Assembly: GCF_028372415.1 (NCBI RefSeq)
Contig: NC_092873.1
Location: forward strand, 357,396,128-357,460,127
Reading direction: 5' to 3'
Source of the DNA: Notamacropus eugenii
Lineage: Eukaryota > Chordata > Mammalia > Diprotodontia > Macropodidae
Length of the DNA stretch: 64,000 nt
Shown: one piece after another, positions 12,387 to 23,939 of the stretch
Layout of the letters: each line of letters begins with the position of its first letter
Numbering within the stretch: the first letter of the stretch is position 1
Notes under the pieces: model-generated
Database searches by the model: none
Seen by the model: the letters and a program-made list of their open reading frames with translations, nothing else
Told to the model about the DNA's origin: nothing
Translations under genes and position numbers: made by a program

Positions 12387-12414
<28 letters not shown>
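12387..12414. repeat. (AT)n microsatellite
   Basis: Pure AT dinucleotide run of about 14 units. Confidence 0.95.
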
Positions 12415-12420
<6 letters not shown>

Positions 12421-12499
12421 TCTAGTCAGATTGCAAAGCCAAAACCAAAGCTCTCTTACAAAAGTAAATTTTTAAAAGGTAGATCTAACCATGTAAATC

Positions 12500-13020
12500 T
12501 CTTTAATGAAGTGGTTCCAGTATATTCCTATTACCTCTAGGATCACATATGAGTTCTGTGTAGAATTGAAAGTGGTTTATAACTTATCCCCTTCCTACCT
12601 TTTCAATCTTCTTACACTTTAGTCAACTCTACACATTCTGTAATCTAGCTACCTTGGCCTGTTTGCAGTTCCTTTAATATGACAGTTCATCTCGCATCTA
12701 TATCTGACTGTCCCCTATACCTGAAATTTACTCCCTCTTCCCTTATGACTCTTAGCTTCCCTGGTTTCCTTCAAGATTCATCTCAATTCTCTTCTGTCGG
12801 AGTCCTTTGTCATCTCTCCTCTCCAGCACCTTCTCTTCTCAGATTAGCTTCCATTTACTCATATCTATGCCTAGTTATTTACATATTGTCAACTCTATTA
12901 AAATATAATCTCTTGAAGACTGGAACACTCTTTTTTTCCAATTTTTGTGTATTCATATTTTTTATTCATACTCATAATAATTCATATTAACACTGACTCT
13001 TAAATGAGTGACTGATTGAC
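12500..13020 (+). mobile_element. Second L2 LINE 3' end
   Basis: Starts in the ttcctattacctctaggatc block and continues through ccttcctaccttttcaatct tcttacacttt, ccctggtttccttcaagatt, and ttaaatgagtgactgattga ctga at the end. It follows the other L2 copy by about 400 bp. Confidence 0.75.
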
Positions 13021-14240
13021 TGAAATTGTGTGTGCTGCATTACTGGGGAGGTTAGATCTTTTTGGAGGTGGGATTCCAGGAAAAAAATGCTCTTTGAATG
13101 CATACGAATAAGAATGAATGGCTAAGTATATTAAACTATAGTTATATGTTTCTTGGAATGTGTGTGTGTGTGAGTAAGTGAAAGTGTGTGTGTCTATAAG
13201 TGTAATCCTGTACCTTATATTGTTCTTTCAGGGCAGAATAAACTTTGCTACGAGATCATAGTTATCACATATCATAATCAATTCTGAAACAATGATTTGA
13301 AATAAAAATTGAATATGGCTTTGCTCATATCTTTTTTCCAATATCTACCTGCCAATATGGATTTCATCCTTTACATGGACAGAATGATTGTTAAGAAAAA
13401 GATCTATTTTACTCATCAAAAAATTTCATGTATTTAGCATTAAAAGATTTTTGAACAGCCCTGTGATATTCCACTGATGATAAAGATTAGAGATTCGTCT
13501 ATGACTTAAATTTATATAGCCCTATAGTTTCCAGGAACAGAGTGGTTAAGTTGCCAAGGTTCAAACAACTAGTACTTGTCAGACTTCAAAGCAATTACTC
13601 CTTTGTTCACTAATAAAATACCCTGGTATCTCTCATGTTGATGTCTTCCTCAGCAAGTATTAGATTGCAGTCCACAGGCTTTATCTTGCATCTCGAGAAA
13701 AATATATTTGTCCAGGAAATGGAGAAGATGTAAGAAGGAAAGACAAGGGAAACTCTATTTGTTTTTATTCCTGGATGTTAATTGTTTGTTAGGAAAGAGA
13801 AAGAAAATAAAGACAAGGTAATCATTGCACAAGGAAATCCAGGAAAGAGAATGACATCTTTGGAATCCCACATCCCTGGTCTTAAAGTGAGATAGTTGCT
13901 TTTGAACAAACATGATAAGAAATCTTCTATCAATCAGAAAGCAATTATATTTGAAGAATTCCAGGCCAAAGTCATCAAATTTAGTGTATTTCCTAAGTTT
14001 CTAGGTGCATGAATTCTGAGTAAATTCCATATTGGTTCCTGTGAGGAGAAAAGAGATCAACAGAGGAGATAGTTGAGATGGAAGCCCAGAATTAAAAAAG
14101 CAACTGGGGTTGAAGCTTCCAAATTGAGGTGATAGGACTCAGCTTATTATGGAGATTTGCTTATCCTGATGAATAATCAGAAAGGAATTATGATTCTCTT
14201 GGGGAGGCTGGTGATAGCAAGCAGATGTGAGCAGGGTTTA
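13020..14240. other. Intergenic; candidate 3' UTR of the minus-strand KRTAP
   Basis: No repeat or gene recognised in most of this stretch. The right part would be the 3' untranslated region of the KRTAP gene at 14249-14467. An AATAAA on the minus strand lies at 13764-13769, about 480 bp past its stop codon. Confidence 0.4.
13764..13769 (-). promoter_or_regulatory. Candidate poly(A) signal for KRTAP at 14249
   Basis: AATAAA on the minus strand, 480 bp past the stop codon. The two other KRTAP types here have their signals 385 and 545 bp past the stop, so the spacing is plausible. Confidence 0.4.
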
Positions 14241-14248
14241 ACACTCAC

Positions 14249-14467
14249 TCAGCAGCAGGAGGAGCCAGAGCAGGCTGGGTGGCAGCAGGTGGTTCTGCAA
14301 CAAGTGGTCTGGCAGCATGTGGGGCAGCAGCAGGGCTGGCAGCAGCTGGACACACAGCAAGTTGAGTGACAACAGCTAGATACACAACAGCTGGGGCGGC
14401 AGCAATGCTGGCAGCCAGAGCTACAGCTTTGGCCACCACAGGTGGAGTCACAACAGGAGCTGACCAT
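14249..14467 (-). CDS. KRTAP: Short keratin-associated protein, KRTAP4-like (72 aa)
   Basis: Intronless gene for an ultra-high-sulfur keratin-associated protein, expected to cross-link keratin filaments in the hair shaft by disulfides. The ATG is at 14467 in an accATGg context and opens with [15 protein letters not shown], nearly the same as the gene at 24716. The body is built of CCxPxCC, CCVSSCC, CCQTTCC and CCRTTCC pentapeptide units, with 27 Cys in 72 residues. It is less than half the length of the 24716 gene, having lost internal repeats, and near the end a CC pair has become CS (PACSGSSCC). The region aligned with the TATA box of 24716 reads catgtaag (14550-14557) instead of tataaaag. 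The frame is open, but expression is doubtful. It lies head-to-head with the 24716 gene, 10 kb away. Confidence 0.8.
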   Translation of the reverse strand: MVSSCCDSTCGGQSCSSGCQHCCRPSCCVSSCCHSTCCVSSCCQPCCCPTCCQTTCCRTTCCHPACSGSSCC

Positions 14468-14549
14468 GGTGTTGGTGGATTGAGTTCCTGGGTTTGTTTT
14501 CAGGCGAGTCAGATACTTGAGTTTGAAAGTCTCCTACCCCCAGAGGCAT

Positions 14550-14557
14550 CTTACATG
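14550..14557 (-). promoter_or_regulatory. Degraded TATA-box position
   Basis: The 5' flank aligns with that of the 24716 gene (catgtaagatg against tataaaagatg, then tttcaaactcaa and gacaaacccaaa-like blocks). It sits 83 bp upstream of the ATG, compared with 78 bp there. The TATA core is lost. Confidence 0.55.
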
Positions 14558-14579
14558 CTATCCTGAGTGACCATCACCA

Positions 14580-15160
14580 GTAAGAGCTTACTGCCTTCTT
14601 ATTGCTTATCAAGATGGAAATTAATGTTCTAAATGAAGTAATTGTATTTTTCTGCTTATTTTCCAAAGAGAATGGCAAAAGTATTTCCTTTCTTCACATA
14701 TTAGTATTTTACTAGTCTGCTCATTAAGTTCATCCATTATGCTTCTTCCTCAATTTTGGAGGCAACTGTCATTAGTCATATAACAGTAAGACACTGGACT
14801 TTCCATGTGCCACCTTCTCCTGTTTATATGGTATATCCACATTTTACTTGAGAAATGGCCATCCTGGGAGAAAGATCACTTTTGGTGCCTTCTGAAGCCA
14901 AAAGACTACTGGAGAAATATGGAATGTATTTATGGGAAAAGAAAGAAAATGAACACTTGTGAGCAATGAGGGAGACCATCATATTAAGTGTGATGTAGAA
15001 GCTGTGCATCTCTGCTTACATTCCAAGTCTTGCATTAGCTTTTTTTTTTTATTTTTGACTGCCATATCACAATACTTACTCATATCGCATACCTTCAAGG
15101 AATAAGAATAATTGCCTCACACTACTCTACTTTGATACATGGCCCATGAGACCACGTTTT
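14580..15160. other. No gene seen
   Basis: Upstream of the minus-strand KRTAP. No recognisable repeat or gene. Confidence 0.4.
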
Positions 15161-15540
15161 CATTATGTTGCTCATGTTGGGGAACAATGCTTTGGGAAAG
15201 ACATTGATTATCCAGGGAACATTCAGAGGAGGGCAAAAAGAATGGTGAAGGAAACTGAGTTCATACAATACTGTCATGGTTTGAATGAAGGAGCTTGAGA
15301 TGTTTATTCCATGGAAGTCTTAAGGGAAACTGATAGCATTCTCAATCGATTAAAGCTGTCACTTATATATGAGATTAGATTTGTTGGGTTTCTTTTTTTT
15401 TTTTCTTTTTACTCCACAGAACAGAACTAGGAGTACTGAGTAGAAGATGAAGATTCAGAGAAATTCAGGCTCAATGTAAACAAAAGCTTTGTAATGAGGA
15501 GACCTATATTCAAGAAATGAGCTGCCTCTGAAAATAGTGG
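15160..15540 (+). mobile_element. Ancient CR1-like LINE relic
   Basis: Codons around 15200-15270 read NIQRRAKRMVKETEFIQY, similar to the VQRRA.RMV..LE motif near the end of CR1/jockey-type ORF2. Later blocks (agctgtcacttatatatgag attag, ggagtactgagtagaagatg, attcaggctcaatgtaaac) follow the same order. An old, decayed copy. Confidence 0.45.
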
Positions 15541-15544
15541 GCCA

Positions 15545-18500
15545 AAGGATTCTGGGAACTTGGTGGAGTAGGTTAGAAAATTCCAATCTCTCAATATTTC
15601 CTCAGTGCCTCAGAATGAAGGTAGAGCAGCAAAAATAAACAAGAGTTGGGCAGAGCAGTTGTCCTCTTGGGACAAGTGGAGATGACCAAACGAAAGAAGC
15701 CAGGACAGAGGTTAGGACAGAGTGAAGTGCAAATACCTCCAGGCTGTCTCCACTAAAAAGACAAATAACAAGGCTTAGGGGCAGCTGGGTTGAGAGGTAG
15801 CCACAGCCTCAGCCAAAGGAATTCTCACCTCAAAGAAAGTATGCGGGTCAGACATCTGAGCACGGGAAGCCTAAAGAAATATTTGCTGTGGAGGAATGCC
15901 AAGCCCAGCTATGCTGCCTATAAGTGGTCGTAGGTGAGAAGGAACCAGCATACAATCCATGAGTGCAGAAGCAGTGGAGTGGGGACACCGCTGGCTGTGG
16001 GTATTTACAAGAAAGCTTAGTTCTTGGTTTTAGTTCCAGGTCAGAGGGGAGAACTGGAAATTACAGCCACTGTAAGGATCAATCTTTGAGGAGCAAGAGC
16101 ATTTCCAGCACAGTGTGCTTGGGGGCCCTGGATGTATCTTAGAGGGGGAAAGGAGCCCAGAGCTTGGGCCCAGGAAAAAGCTCAAAAAATAACAGTACAA
16201 AAGACCTGAGGACAAAGGCACCATCCCCCACACCACAGGACTAGAGGTGATTATAGTAGCAAGCTACTAAAAATAAAACAAGACAAAACAAAAATAAACA
16301 AGCAAAGGAGAAAGAACTGAACCATAGGCACTTAATGTGGAGATTGAGAAGACTGGGGTTCATGTTCTGAAGAGGATGCTGAAGCAAAAACAAAAATCCT
16401 CTTCAACCCCAAAGAGTAATGTCAAATGGTCACCTACCCGAAAAGATTTCTTAGAAGAACTTGAAAAAGACTTGAAAATCAAATAAGAGAGGCTGAGGAA
16501 AACTTTTTTTTAAAAAAAGAAAAATTCAAGAAAACCAAGAAGATAAAAAGAAAGTCTACTGGAAAAGGAGATCCAGAATATTAAGGAAGAAAACAACTTG
16601 AAAATTAGAACTGGGCAAAGAAAAGTCAATGATATTATAAGAGACCAAGAAATAATAAAAATAAAAAGAATGAAAAATTAGAAAAGGATGAGAAACATAA
16701 GAAAAGCATCTCATAAGAAAAACTGATCTGGAGAACAGATCAAGAAGAGAAAAATTTTAGAATAATCAAACTACCTAAAAGCTAAGGAAAAAAAAGAATC
16801 TTGATACAATAATATAATAAATAATTGAAGAAAATTGCAATGCAGTTTTAGACAAGAGGAAAAAGTAGAAACAGGAAAAAATCCACCAATGACCACCTGA
16901 GAAAGATCCTACAATAAAAACCTGCAAGAATATCATAGCCAAATTCCAAAGACCCCAGGTTAAGGAGAAGATAGCAAAAACAAAAAAAAACAATTGAATT
17001 ACTACAGAGCCACAATTAGAATTACACAAGACCCAGTAATGGCTACACTACAAGATCAAAAGTCCTGAAACACTACATTTTGAAAAGCAAAAGAACTGAG
17101 GTTGTGGCCAAAAATATTATATTCAGCTTATCCACTGCCTTCTGTCCCTCACCTTCTTTCTCCTCTTGAAAGGAAGGTAAATTTGGATGACCAGAGGATG
17201 CTCAGTTAACTTAGGGTTTACTGACTAGATTTCTTTCTCCCTCTTCTTTTCTTTCTCTCTCTCTCTTTCTTTCTTTCTTTCATCTTTCCCAAAACCTTAA
17301 ACTCAGTGCACTCTGAAGTCCATAGATTGCACACCAATAGGTCCCTGCCCAAATTCCACTTAATGACTGTTTTCTGGAACCTCCTGGCTTCAGGGTGATT
17401 ATCAGTAGTAACTGTTGCTCTTTCCCTCCCAGACTGATTTACGATTTTTTTTCTATTTCTTGTTAAAGGGGAAATTACCTAATCACTTCTGAGAGAGGCT
17501 TATTTACTGAATCCCTAACCTCACTCTGAGTACCTGAATAGTCCAAGATCTCCCATTGCATCCTGGGCCTTCTCCAGTCATCCTGATGAATATCTGGTCA
17601 CTGAATCCAGATGGCTCATGAGGAAAAAGTGAGGCTGGTGACCCTGCACAATCCTCCCTCACTCAAAACAAAGTCAAGTGCAAGTCATGTCATCATTTCT
17701 GTGATGTCATGGTCTACTTCAAAAACAAAGAATGAACAGACCCAGCAAAGTGAAGTCTAATCCTGAACAGGATAAAAATGTGCATTCAATGAAGTGACAC
17801 TTTCAGAATTTTATCACAAAACAATCAGAACTTAATATAAAATTTGACATAAAAGATTCTTGGGAAATATAAAGTAAACATCAAAGACCAATTATAAGGG
17901 ATACAATAAGGACATATTGCTTACTTCTTATATGTTGAAATGTAAACTATATACCTAAGATTGTTATTAGAAATTGGGCAGTTGGAAACAAAGATTGGGG
18001 TAAAACTAATATGATGTGATTCTAAAAAGCAGAACGATGTAGGAAAAGGTGAAAAGACTATCTCATATGAATGAGACATGAGAGGAAGAATAGATACAGA
18101 GGAATCAGAGGAGGGAGGAGGATTGGTAGTTCTGGAACCCAAATCACATCAGATCTAGGTTAACAACATATACATTTAACAAGGTATAAAAATCTTCTAA
18201 ATTTATAAAGAAGTAAGAGGGTGAGGGAACAGGATGGGATGGGGTATAGATGTGTAAATTATTAAAGAGGGAACAATATACACACACACACATATATATA
18301 TAAATGTATATATGCATATACATATATATGGGTAAAAAGTCTTCTAAATTCTGAAATAAAGAAGAAAGCAAGACCATGGGGTGAGGGAGAGGATAAGGGA
18401 GGGATTCTTGGAGAGGGTAGTTAAGGAACAGGAGAGCAAGGTAGCAGGTAGAAGTAAAGCAGAGGAATGAGGAGGGATAGGAATAGGATAAGATGAATAG

Positions 18501-19310
18501 TGAGGGAAAATAGGAAGGAGGAAAATATACAAGTAATTGTATGTATATAAGTATTATAAGTATATAAGAATGGGAATGGGATGAATTTACCCATAAAATG
18601 AAAACCAAAAGACAAAAAATTGAATTCAACAATATGTAGCTTTCATGAAATTCTATAAAAATCAGAAATGCACACAAAAATGAAATAAATGTCAGGAGTA
18701 GAATTTATTATGTAAAAAAGCAGGGGTAGTAACCATGATCTCATACAAAGTTAAAGCTAAAATAGAATTAATCAAAAGCAAAAAATAAGGAAACTACACT
18801 ATGTGTAAGCCATATTGTTTTAGACTATTTAAAATAATGAGACAGTATAAAAAACCCGAGAGTATAAACGTGAAAGCAGACCCAGGAACTATACAAATAT
18901 GAACACCAAACATTTTTATACAAAAAAAAGTTATATTTAAATAATTGAAGTAATTTTTTGTTCTTGGGTAGGTAAAGCCAATGACAGTTTTACCTAACTA
19001 AACTATTTGTGTAATGCCATCCCAGCTAAAGTACTAAAAAATTATCTTAGTTAGAAAAAATAATAACAAATTTCATTTGGATGAACAAGGTGAAAAATTT
19101 CAAAGAAACCTGGCGGGGCAAAGATGTAAAGGAAGTATATTCAGTAGTATCATATCTTAAACCATATTATAAGGTGAGAGCATTGTTGAAATGCAAAATG
19201 GATGATTTAGACTATTTTTAATTACATTTTTTTCTTGTATAAATAAAACCTATGCAGCCAAGAATAGAAGGAATGCAAAAAAAAAATGGGGAAAATTTTC
19301 AAAGACCATC
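15545..19310 (+). mobile_element. Old L1 copy, interrupted and internally deleted
   Basis: Starts with ggattctgggaacttggtgg, the 5' end of an L1 type different from HAL1. The same 5' UTR recurs at 26183. A decayed ORF1 occupies about 16440-17130. A roughly 600-bp foreign insertion follows (17135-17740). The L1 resumes with cagcaaagtgaag and the inter-ORF spacer (17745-18600). An endonuclease-region relic lies at 18690-18800 (gcaggggtagtaaccatgat). The reverse-transcriptase core is missing, and a late ORF2 piece is at 18960-19305 (gccatcccagctaaagta, ttcatttggatgaacaagg, aagaatagaaggaatgca). Confidence 0.6.
17135..17740 (+). mobile_element. Insertion ending in an RTE-tailed SINE
   Basis: Interrupts the L1: the flanking sequences would join at the tacccagcaaaact-like site. 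The right part (17530-17735) is a SINE with ccattgcatcctgggccttc, gtgaggctggtgaccctgca, cctccctcactcaaaacaaa and a gatgtcatggtctacttcaa tail. The left 400 bp resembles 38980-39330, so a longer composite repeat of about 550-600 bp may be the real unit. The pyrimidine tract at 17240-17285 is simple sequence. Confidence 0.6.
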
Positions 19311-19454
19311 TATCGGATAGAATGTGATTGGGTTGGAAGATTGCTGTTGTGTAGGAAATGATGAACTGATTGATTTAGAAAAACATGGAAAGCCTTGGGC
19401 TTATGAAGGAAGATACTATGTACCTTCAGAGAAACAAATGACAAGTGGAAATAA

Positions 19455-19848
19455 ACATGTACACAGCAAAAGATGAGAGGATTCAACACAAAGCAATAAA
19501 TGTCCATGTCCAGAAAACCTATATAATAAGTACTACACATTGTTTTCAAAGCTGTCCAGCTTTTCCTTGGTTCCTAGTAGGTTTCTTTTGTTCTCTGCTG
19601 TGCATTTTTTACTTTATTTTTCCCCTCCCTCTGTCTCACCTCCCCCTCCCTCCCCTAGAATGATAAAATTAAGTATGGATATATAAAGTAAAAAGTAGCA
19701 CTGCAGAGAACAAAAGAAACCTACTAGTAAGCAAGGAAAAGCTGGACAGCTTTAGAAACAATATATCGTATTATTATATAGGTTTTCTGGCCATGGAAAT
19801 TTATTTCTTTGTACTGAATCCTCTCTTATGCTCCATTCTGTACATGTC
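19455..19848. repeat. Long imperfect inverted repeat
   Basis: Left arm 19455-19617, right arm 19683-19848, spacer about 65 bp of C-rich sequence. Shared blocks include ccagaaaacctatataataa, aaagctgtccagcttttcct tg, and gtaggtttcttttgttctct gc, present on the plus strand on the left and the minus strand on the right. The arms adjoin the L1 relic and look like L1 3' UTR sequence in two orientations. Confidence 0.8.
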
Positions 19849-19849
19849 A

Positions 19850-20310
19850 ATGTTGTTTTTTTCCTTCTTCTTATTTTGTATTTAAGTTTAAAGTAAATTT
19901 TAAAACTTTTTTTAAAAGGACATAGTGGACACTCCTTCCCATGAAAGGATATCAAATAAATTCTGGGTGATATGCATCACATGCACACACACACACACAC
20001 GCTACAGGTACTTTGACATCAAAATTCCATTAATGCCTTCATTAACTGTCAGGCAAGGCCAAGGATTACACATGTGTTTTGCCATCTTTCCACACTGGTC
20101 ATCGGTCTAATAACTTATACAATATTGGAATGCATCCTAGTATAAAGCCAATGAGACCTAGCTGTGTGTACCTCAAGCATTCTTCACCACTCTGTGCTCA
20201 AGCTCACCTCATGATTCCACTACTCCTTGCCTTAACCAACAAGCAGAACCAGGGACCGCACATGTTTGTTTGTTGACATGAAATCCCCATTCCTTCTATC
20301 TCTTTCTCCA
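19850..20310. other. No gene seen
   Basis: Includes a short CA run at 19981-20000. Otherwise anonymous. Confidence 0.4.
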
Positions 20311-20415
20311 GGGGCTCTCTATTATCTCCAGGAACAAATACAAAATCCTCTTTTTGACTTGCATGAATAAGAAAGCCCTTCACCACCTAATTGCTTCCTA
20401 CCTTTCCCGTCTTTT
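20310..20415 (+). mobile_element. L2 LINE fragment
   Basis: ggggctctctattatctcca ggaacaaatacaaaatcctc and gcttcctacctttcccgtct match the L2 3' region at 11530-11620 in order. Confidence 0.6.
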
Positions 20416-20484
20416 TATACTCTTATTTTCAGAGGTCATGTATTTCAACCTCAACCTGAAACATGAATCTCTTCTACAACATCC

Positions 20485-20553
20485 CCAAATGGTCATTCAC
20501 TTTAAAGACCTCCAGCAATGGGGAACTCAGCATCTCCTTATTAAACAAATCTA
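20485..20553 (-). mobile_element. CR1-like relic split by HAL1-2 (left part)
   Basis: ctccagcaatggggaactca gcatctcctta resembles the antisense of the CR1-like end. The continuation after the HAL1 (23551-23600, aagaagctctttgtagattg agctgaaatctacc) fits the same repeat. Confidence 0.35.
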
Positions 20554-21134
20554 GGGGAGGAGCCAAGATAGCAGAATAGAAAGATACACATATGCTAGCT
20601 CCCAACCCACAGCCCATAAAATACCTGTAAAGAAGAACTCCCAACAAAATCTGGAGCAGCAGAAGCCACAGAACAATGGAACAGAGAATACTTCTGTTGC
20701 AGAGAGACCTGAAAAACTGACCCGAAAGGTCCGTCACGCACTGGACCTGGAGCAGAGCCCAGCCCTGCCTTCGCCGTGCAGCACTGTGCGGAGGAGATCC
20801 GAGCAGGCTTCAGGGATAGAATCTCCAGCAGCCGCACAGGTCCCTCCACCCAAGGGTGCCGAGGGTTGGTGGGAGGGTCTTTTTCGCTCGCCAAGAGGGG
20901 AGTGGGGTATCCCCATAACTCAGGCCCCTTCGGGAGGCAGCAGCAGGGGCAGCGGCAGACAGGGGCTCCCAAAGCAGGCAGGAGCTTGGATCCATTGTTG
21001 AAGGTCTCCACATAAACCCCCTGAGGGAATTAAGGCCTGGTGGCGGCCCTGCCCCAACTCAAGCAGCTGAACTTAATTTCACACTGAATAGCAGACCTGC
21101 CCCCTGCCAAAGCCCTAAGGCTGGGAAGCAGCAT

Positions 21135-21965
21135 TTGAATCTCAGCCCCAAGCTCTGGCTGGACAGATCTGGAGGCAAGGTGAGTGTGGAAAGGAACCTC
21201 AGAAGTCAAGTAACTGGCTGGGAAAATGCCCAGAAAAGGGAAAAAAATAAAACCAAAGAAGGTTACTTTCTTGCGGAACAGATATCTCCTCCGATCCCTT
21301 CAGATGAGGAAGAACAATGTTTACCATCAGGGAAAGACATAAACGTCAAGGCTTCTGTATCCCAAACATCCAAAATTAATATCGAATGGGCTCAGGCCAT
21401 GGAAGAGCTCAAAAAGAATTTTGAAAATCAAGTTAGAGAGGTGGAGGAAAAACTGGGAAGAGAAATGAGAGAGATGCAAGAACAGCATGAAAAGCAGGTC
21501 AACACCTTGATAAAGGAAGCCAAAAAAAATGCTGAAGAAAATAACACCTTGAAAAATAGGCTAACTCAATTGGCAAAAGAGGTTCAAAAAGCCAATGAGG
21601 AGAAGAATGCTTTCAAAAGCAGAATTAGCCAAATGGAAAAGGAGGTCCAAAAGCTCATTGAAGAAAATAGTTCTTTCAAAATTAGAATGCAACAGGTGGA
21701 GGCTAATGACTTTATGAGAAACCAAGAAATCACAAAACAAAACCAAAAGAATGAAAAAATGGAAGACAATGTGAAATATTTCATTGGAAAAACCACTGAC
21801 CTGGAAAATAGATCCAGGAGAGACAATTTAAAAATTATGGGCCTACCTGAAAGCCATGATGAAAAAAAAAAGAGCCTAGATATCATCTTTCATGAAATTA
21901 TCAAGGAAAACTGCCCTGAGATTCTAGAACCAGAGGGCGAAATAAGTATTCAAGGAATCCACTGA
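21135..21965 (+). pseudogene. HAL1-2 ORF1p-like open frame, truncated
   Basis: Open for 276 codons. The stretch begins at a TTG and not an ATG. The usual ATG (about 21226) is put out of frame by a seven-A run, as in copy 1. The coiled coil (LAKEVQKANEEKNAFKSRI) and the start of the RRM-like domain (NLKIMGLPESHDEKKKSLDI) are clear. A TGA at 21963-21965 replaces a codon after IQGIH and cuts off the C-terminal domain, whose sequence is still visible to about 22325. Confidence 0.75.
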
Positions 21966-22456
21966 TCACTGCCTGAAAGAGATCCAAAAAGAGAAATTCC
22001 TAGGAACGTTGTGGCCAAATTCCAGCGTTCCCTGGTCAAGGAGAAAATATTGCAAGCAGCTAGAAAGAAACAATTCAAGTACTGTGGAAATATAATCAGG
22101 ATAACACAAGATCTAGCAGCTTCTACATTAAGGGATTAAAGGGCATGGAATAGGATATTCCAGAAGTCAAAGGAACTAGGACTAAAACCAAGAATCACCT
22201 ACCCAGCAAAACTGAGTATAATACTTCAGGGGGGAAAATGGTCTTTCAAAGAAATTGAGGATTTTCAAGCATTCTTGATGAAAAGACCAGAGCTGAAAAG
22301 AAAATTTGACTTTCAAACACAAGAATGAAGAGAAGCATGGAAAGGTAAACAGCAAAGAGAAGTCATAAGGGACTTACTAAAGTTGAACTGTTTACATTCC
22401 TACATGGAAAGACAATATTTGTAACTCTTTCAGTATCTGCGTACTGGGTGGGATTA

Positions 22457-22469
22457 CACACACACACAT

Positions 22470-22515
<46 letters not shown>
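22457..22515. repeat. (CA)n microsatellite in HAL1-2
   Basis: Long CA run with a single TG interruption, in the same 3' UTR position as in the other HAL1 copies. Confidence 0.9.
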
Positions 22516-22520
<5 letters not shown>

Positions 22521-23164
22521 GACAGAGTGCACAGAGTGAATTGAAGAGGATGAGATCATATCTTTAAAAACTGAAATCAAGCAGTGACAGAGAAATATAT
22601 TGGGAGGAGAAAGGGAGAAATGGAATGGGGCAAATTATCTCTCATAAAAGAGGCAAGCAAAGACTTATTAGTGGAGGGATAAAGAGGGGAGGTGAGAGAA
22701 AAACATGAAGTTTACTCTCATCACATTCCACTAAAGGAAGGAATAAAATGCACACTCATTTTGGTATGAAAACCTATCTTACAATACAGGAAAGTGGGGG
22801 ATAAGGGGATAAGCAGGGTGGGGGGGATGATGGAAGGGAGGGCATAGGAAGGAGGGAGCAATTTGAGGTCGACGCTCATGGGAAGGGACAGGATCAAAAG
22901 AGAGAATAGAAGTAATGGGGGGCAGGATAGGATGGAGGGAAATATAGTTAGTCTTACACAACATGACTATTACGGAAGTCATTTGCAAAACTACACAGAT
23001 ATGGCCTATATTGAATTGCTTGCCTTCCAAAGGGAAGGCGTGGGGAGGGAGGGAGGAAAAGAAGTTGGAACTCAAAGTTTTAGGAACAACTGTCGAGTAC
23101 TGTTCTTGCCACTACGAAATAAGAAATACAGGTAAAGGGGTATAGAAAGTTATTTGGCCCTACA

Positions 23165-23539
23165 GGACAAAAGAGAAGATGGAGACAAGGGCAGAGAGCG
23201 ATGATAGAAGAGAGGGCAGATTGGCGATAGGGGCAATTAGAATGCTCGGTGTTTTGGGGTGGGGGGAGGGGACAAAAGGGGAGAAATTTTGGAACCCAAA
23301 ATTTTGTGAAAATGAATGTTAAAAGTTAAATAAATAAATGAAATAATAAAAAAATAAAAAGAAAAGAAAAGATGGGGACAAGGGAAGGGAGGGATGATAG
23401 AAGAGAGGGCAGATTGGTAATAGGGGCAATTAGAATGCTCAGTGTTTTGGGGTGGGGGAGGGGACAAATGGAGAGAAAATTTTGAACCCAAAATTTTGTG
23501 AAAATGAATGTTAAAAGTTAAATAAATAAATTTTAAAAA
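23165..23539 (+). repeat. Tandem duplication of HAL1-2 3' terminus
   Basis: Two copies of gggcagattgg...attagaatgctc...aaaatgaatgttaaaag, joined by an A-rich linker at 23341-23364. The second copy ends next to the target duplication. Confidence 0.85.
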
Positions 23540-23724
23540 AAACAAATCTAAATATTAAGAAGCTCTTTGTAGATTGAGCTGAAATCTACCCAAATGTTAA
23601 GGCAATGCATTTTTCTTAGTTTTGTCCATTGCGATAAGGGTATTTGCCTGGAAAATGGAAAAGGAAAAAGATGAGAACATGATACTTGGGTCTAATTTCC
23701 AGTTCTTATTCGCAGAATCAAAAG

Positions 23725-23935
23725 ATTTAGAATCAGAAAGCATCTTAAGGACAATAAAATCCAACCATTTCATTTCACAGGTTACAAAATTGAGAACTGG
23801 AGAGATTAAATGACTTAGGAAATTGAATAAATTCAAGATCACAAAAAGCATTAACAAGCAGAGTGGAATTCAAAACCAATTCCTCTGATTCCAAATTCAG
23901 AATCCTTTTGATGCCACAAAGTAATAGAAACTAAC
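23725..23935 (+). mobile_element. MIR-class CORE-SINE
   Basis: Contains atttagaatcagaaagcatc ttaaggac, ccatttcatttcacaggtta, gagattaaatgacttaggaa, and tcctctgattccaaattcag, in the order of a full MIR-like SINE. Confidence 0.65.
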
Positions 23936-23939
23936 TGTT

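Larger units (their letters stand above)
20554..23539 (+). mobile_element. HAL1 retrotransposon, copy 2, full-length
   Basis: Flanked by the perfect direct repeat aaacaaatcta at 20543-20553 and 23540-23550. It has the same structure as copy 1: ggggaggagccaagatagca start, 5' UTR, ORF1 region from the ATG at about 21226, CA microsatellite at 22457-22515, and G-rich purine tracts in the 3' UTR. Unusually, the last 180 bp or so occurs twice in tandem (about 23165-23350 and 23365-23539), each with its own aaaatgaatgttaaaagtta aataaata end, and both lie within one pair of target duplications. Confidence 0.85.

Noticed and set aside
18144-18677. 177-residue open frame on the minus strand
   Set aside because: It is the antisense of the purine-rich inter-ORF spacer of an old L1, with AT simple repeats inside.
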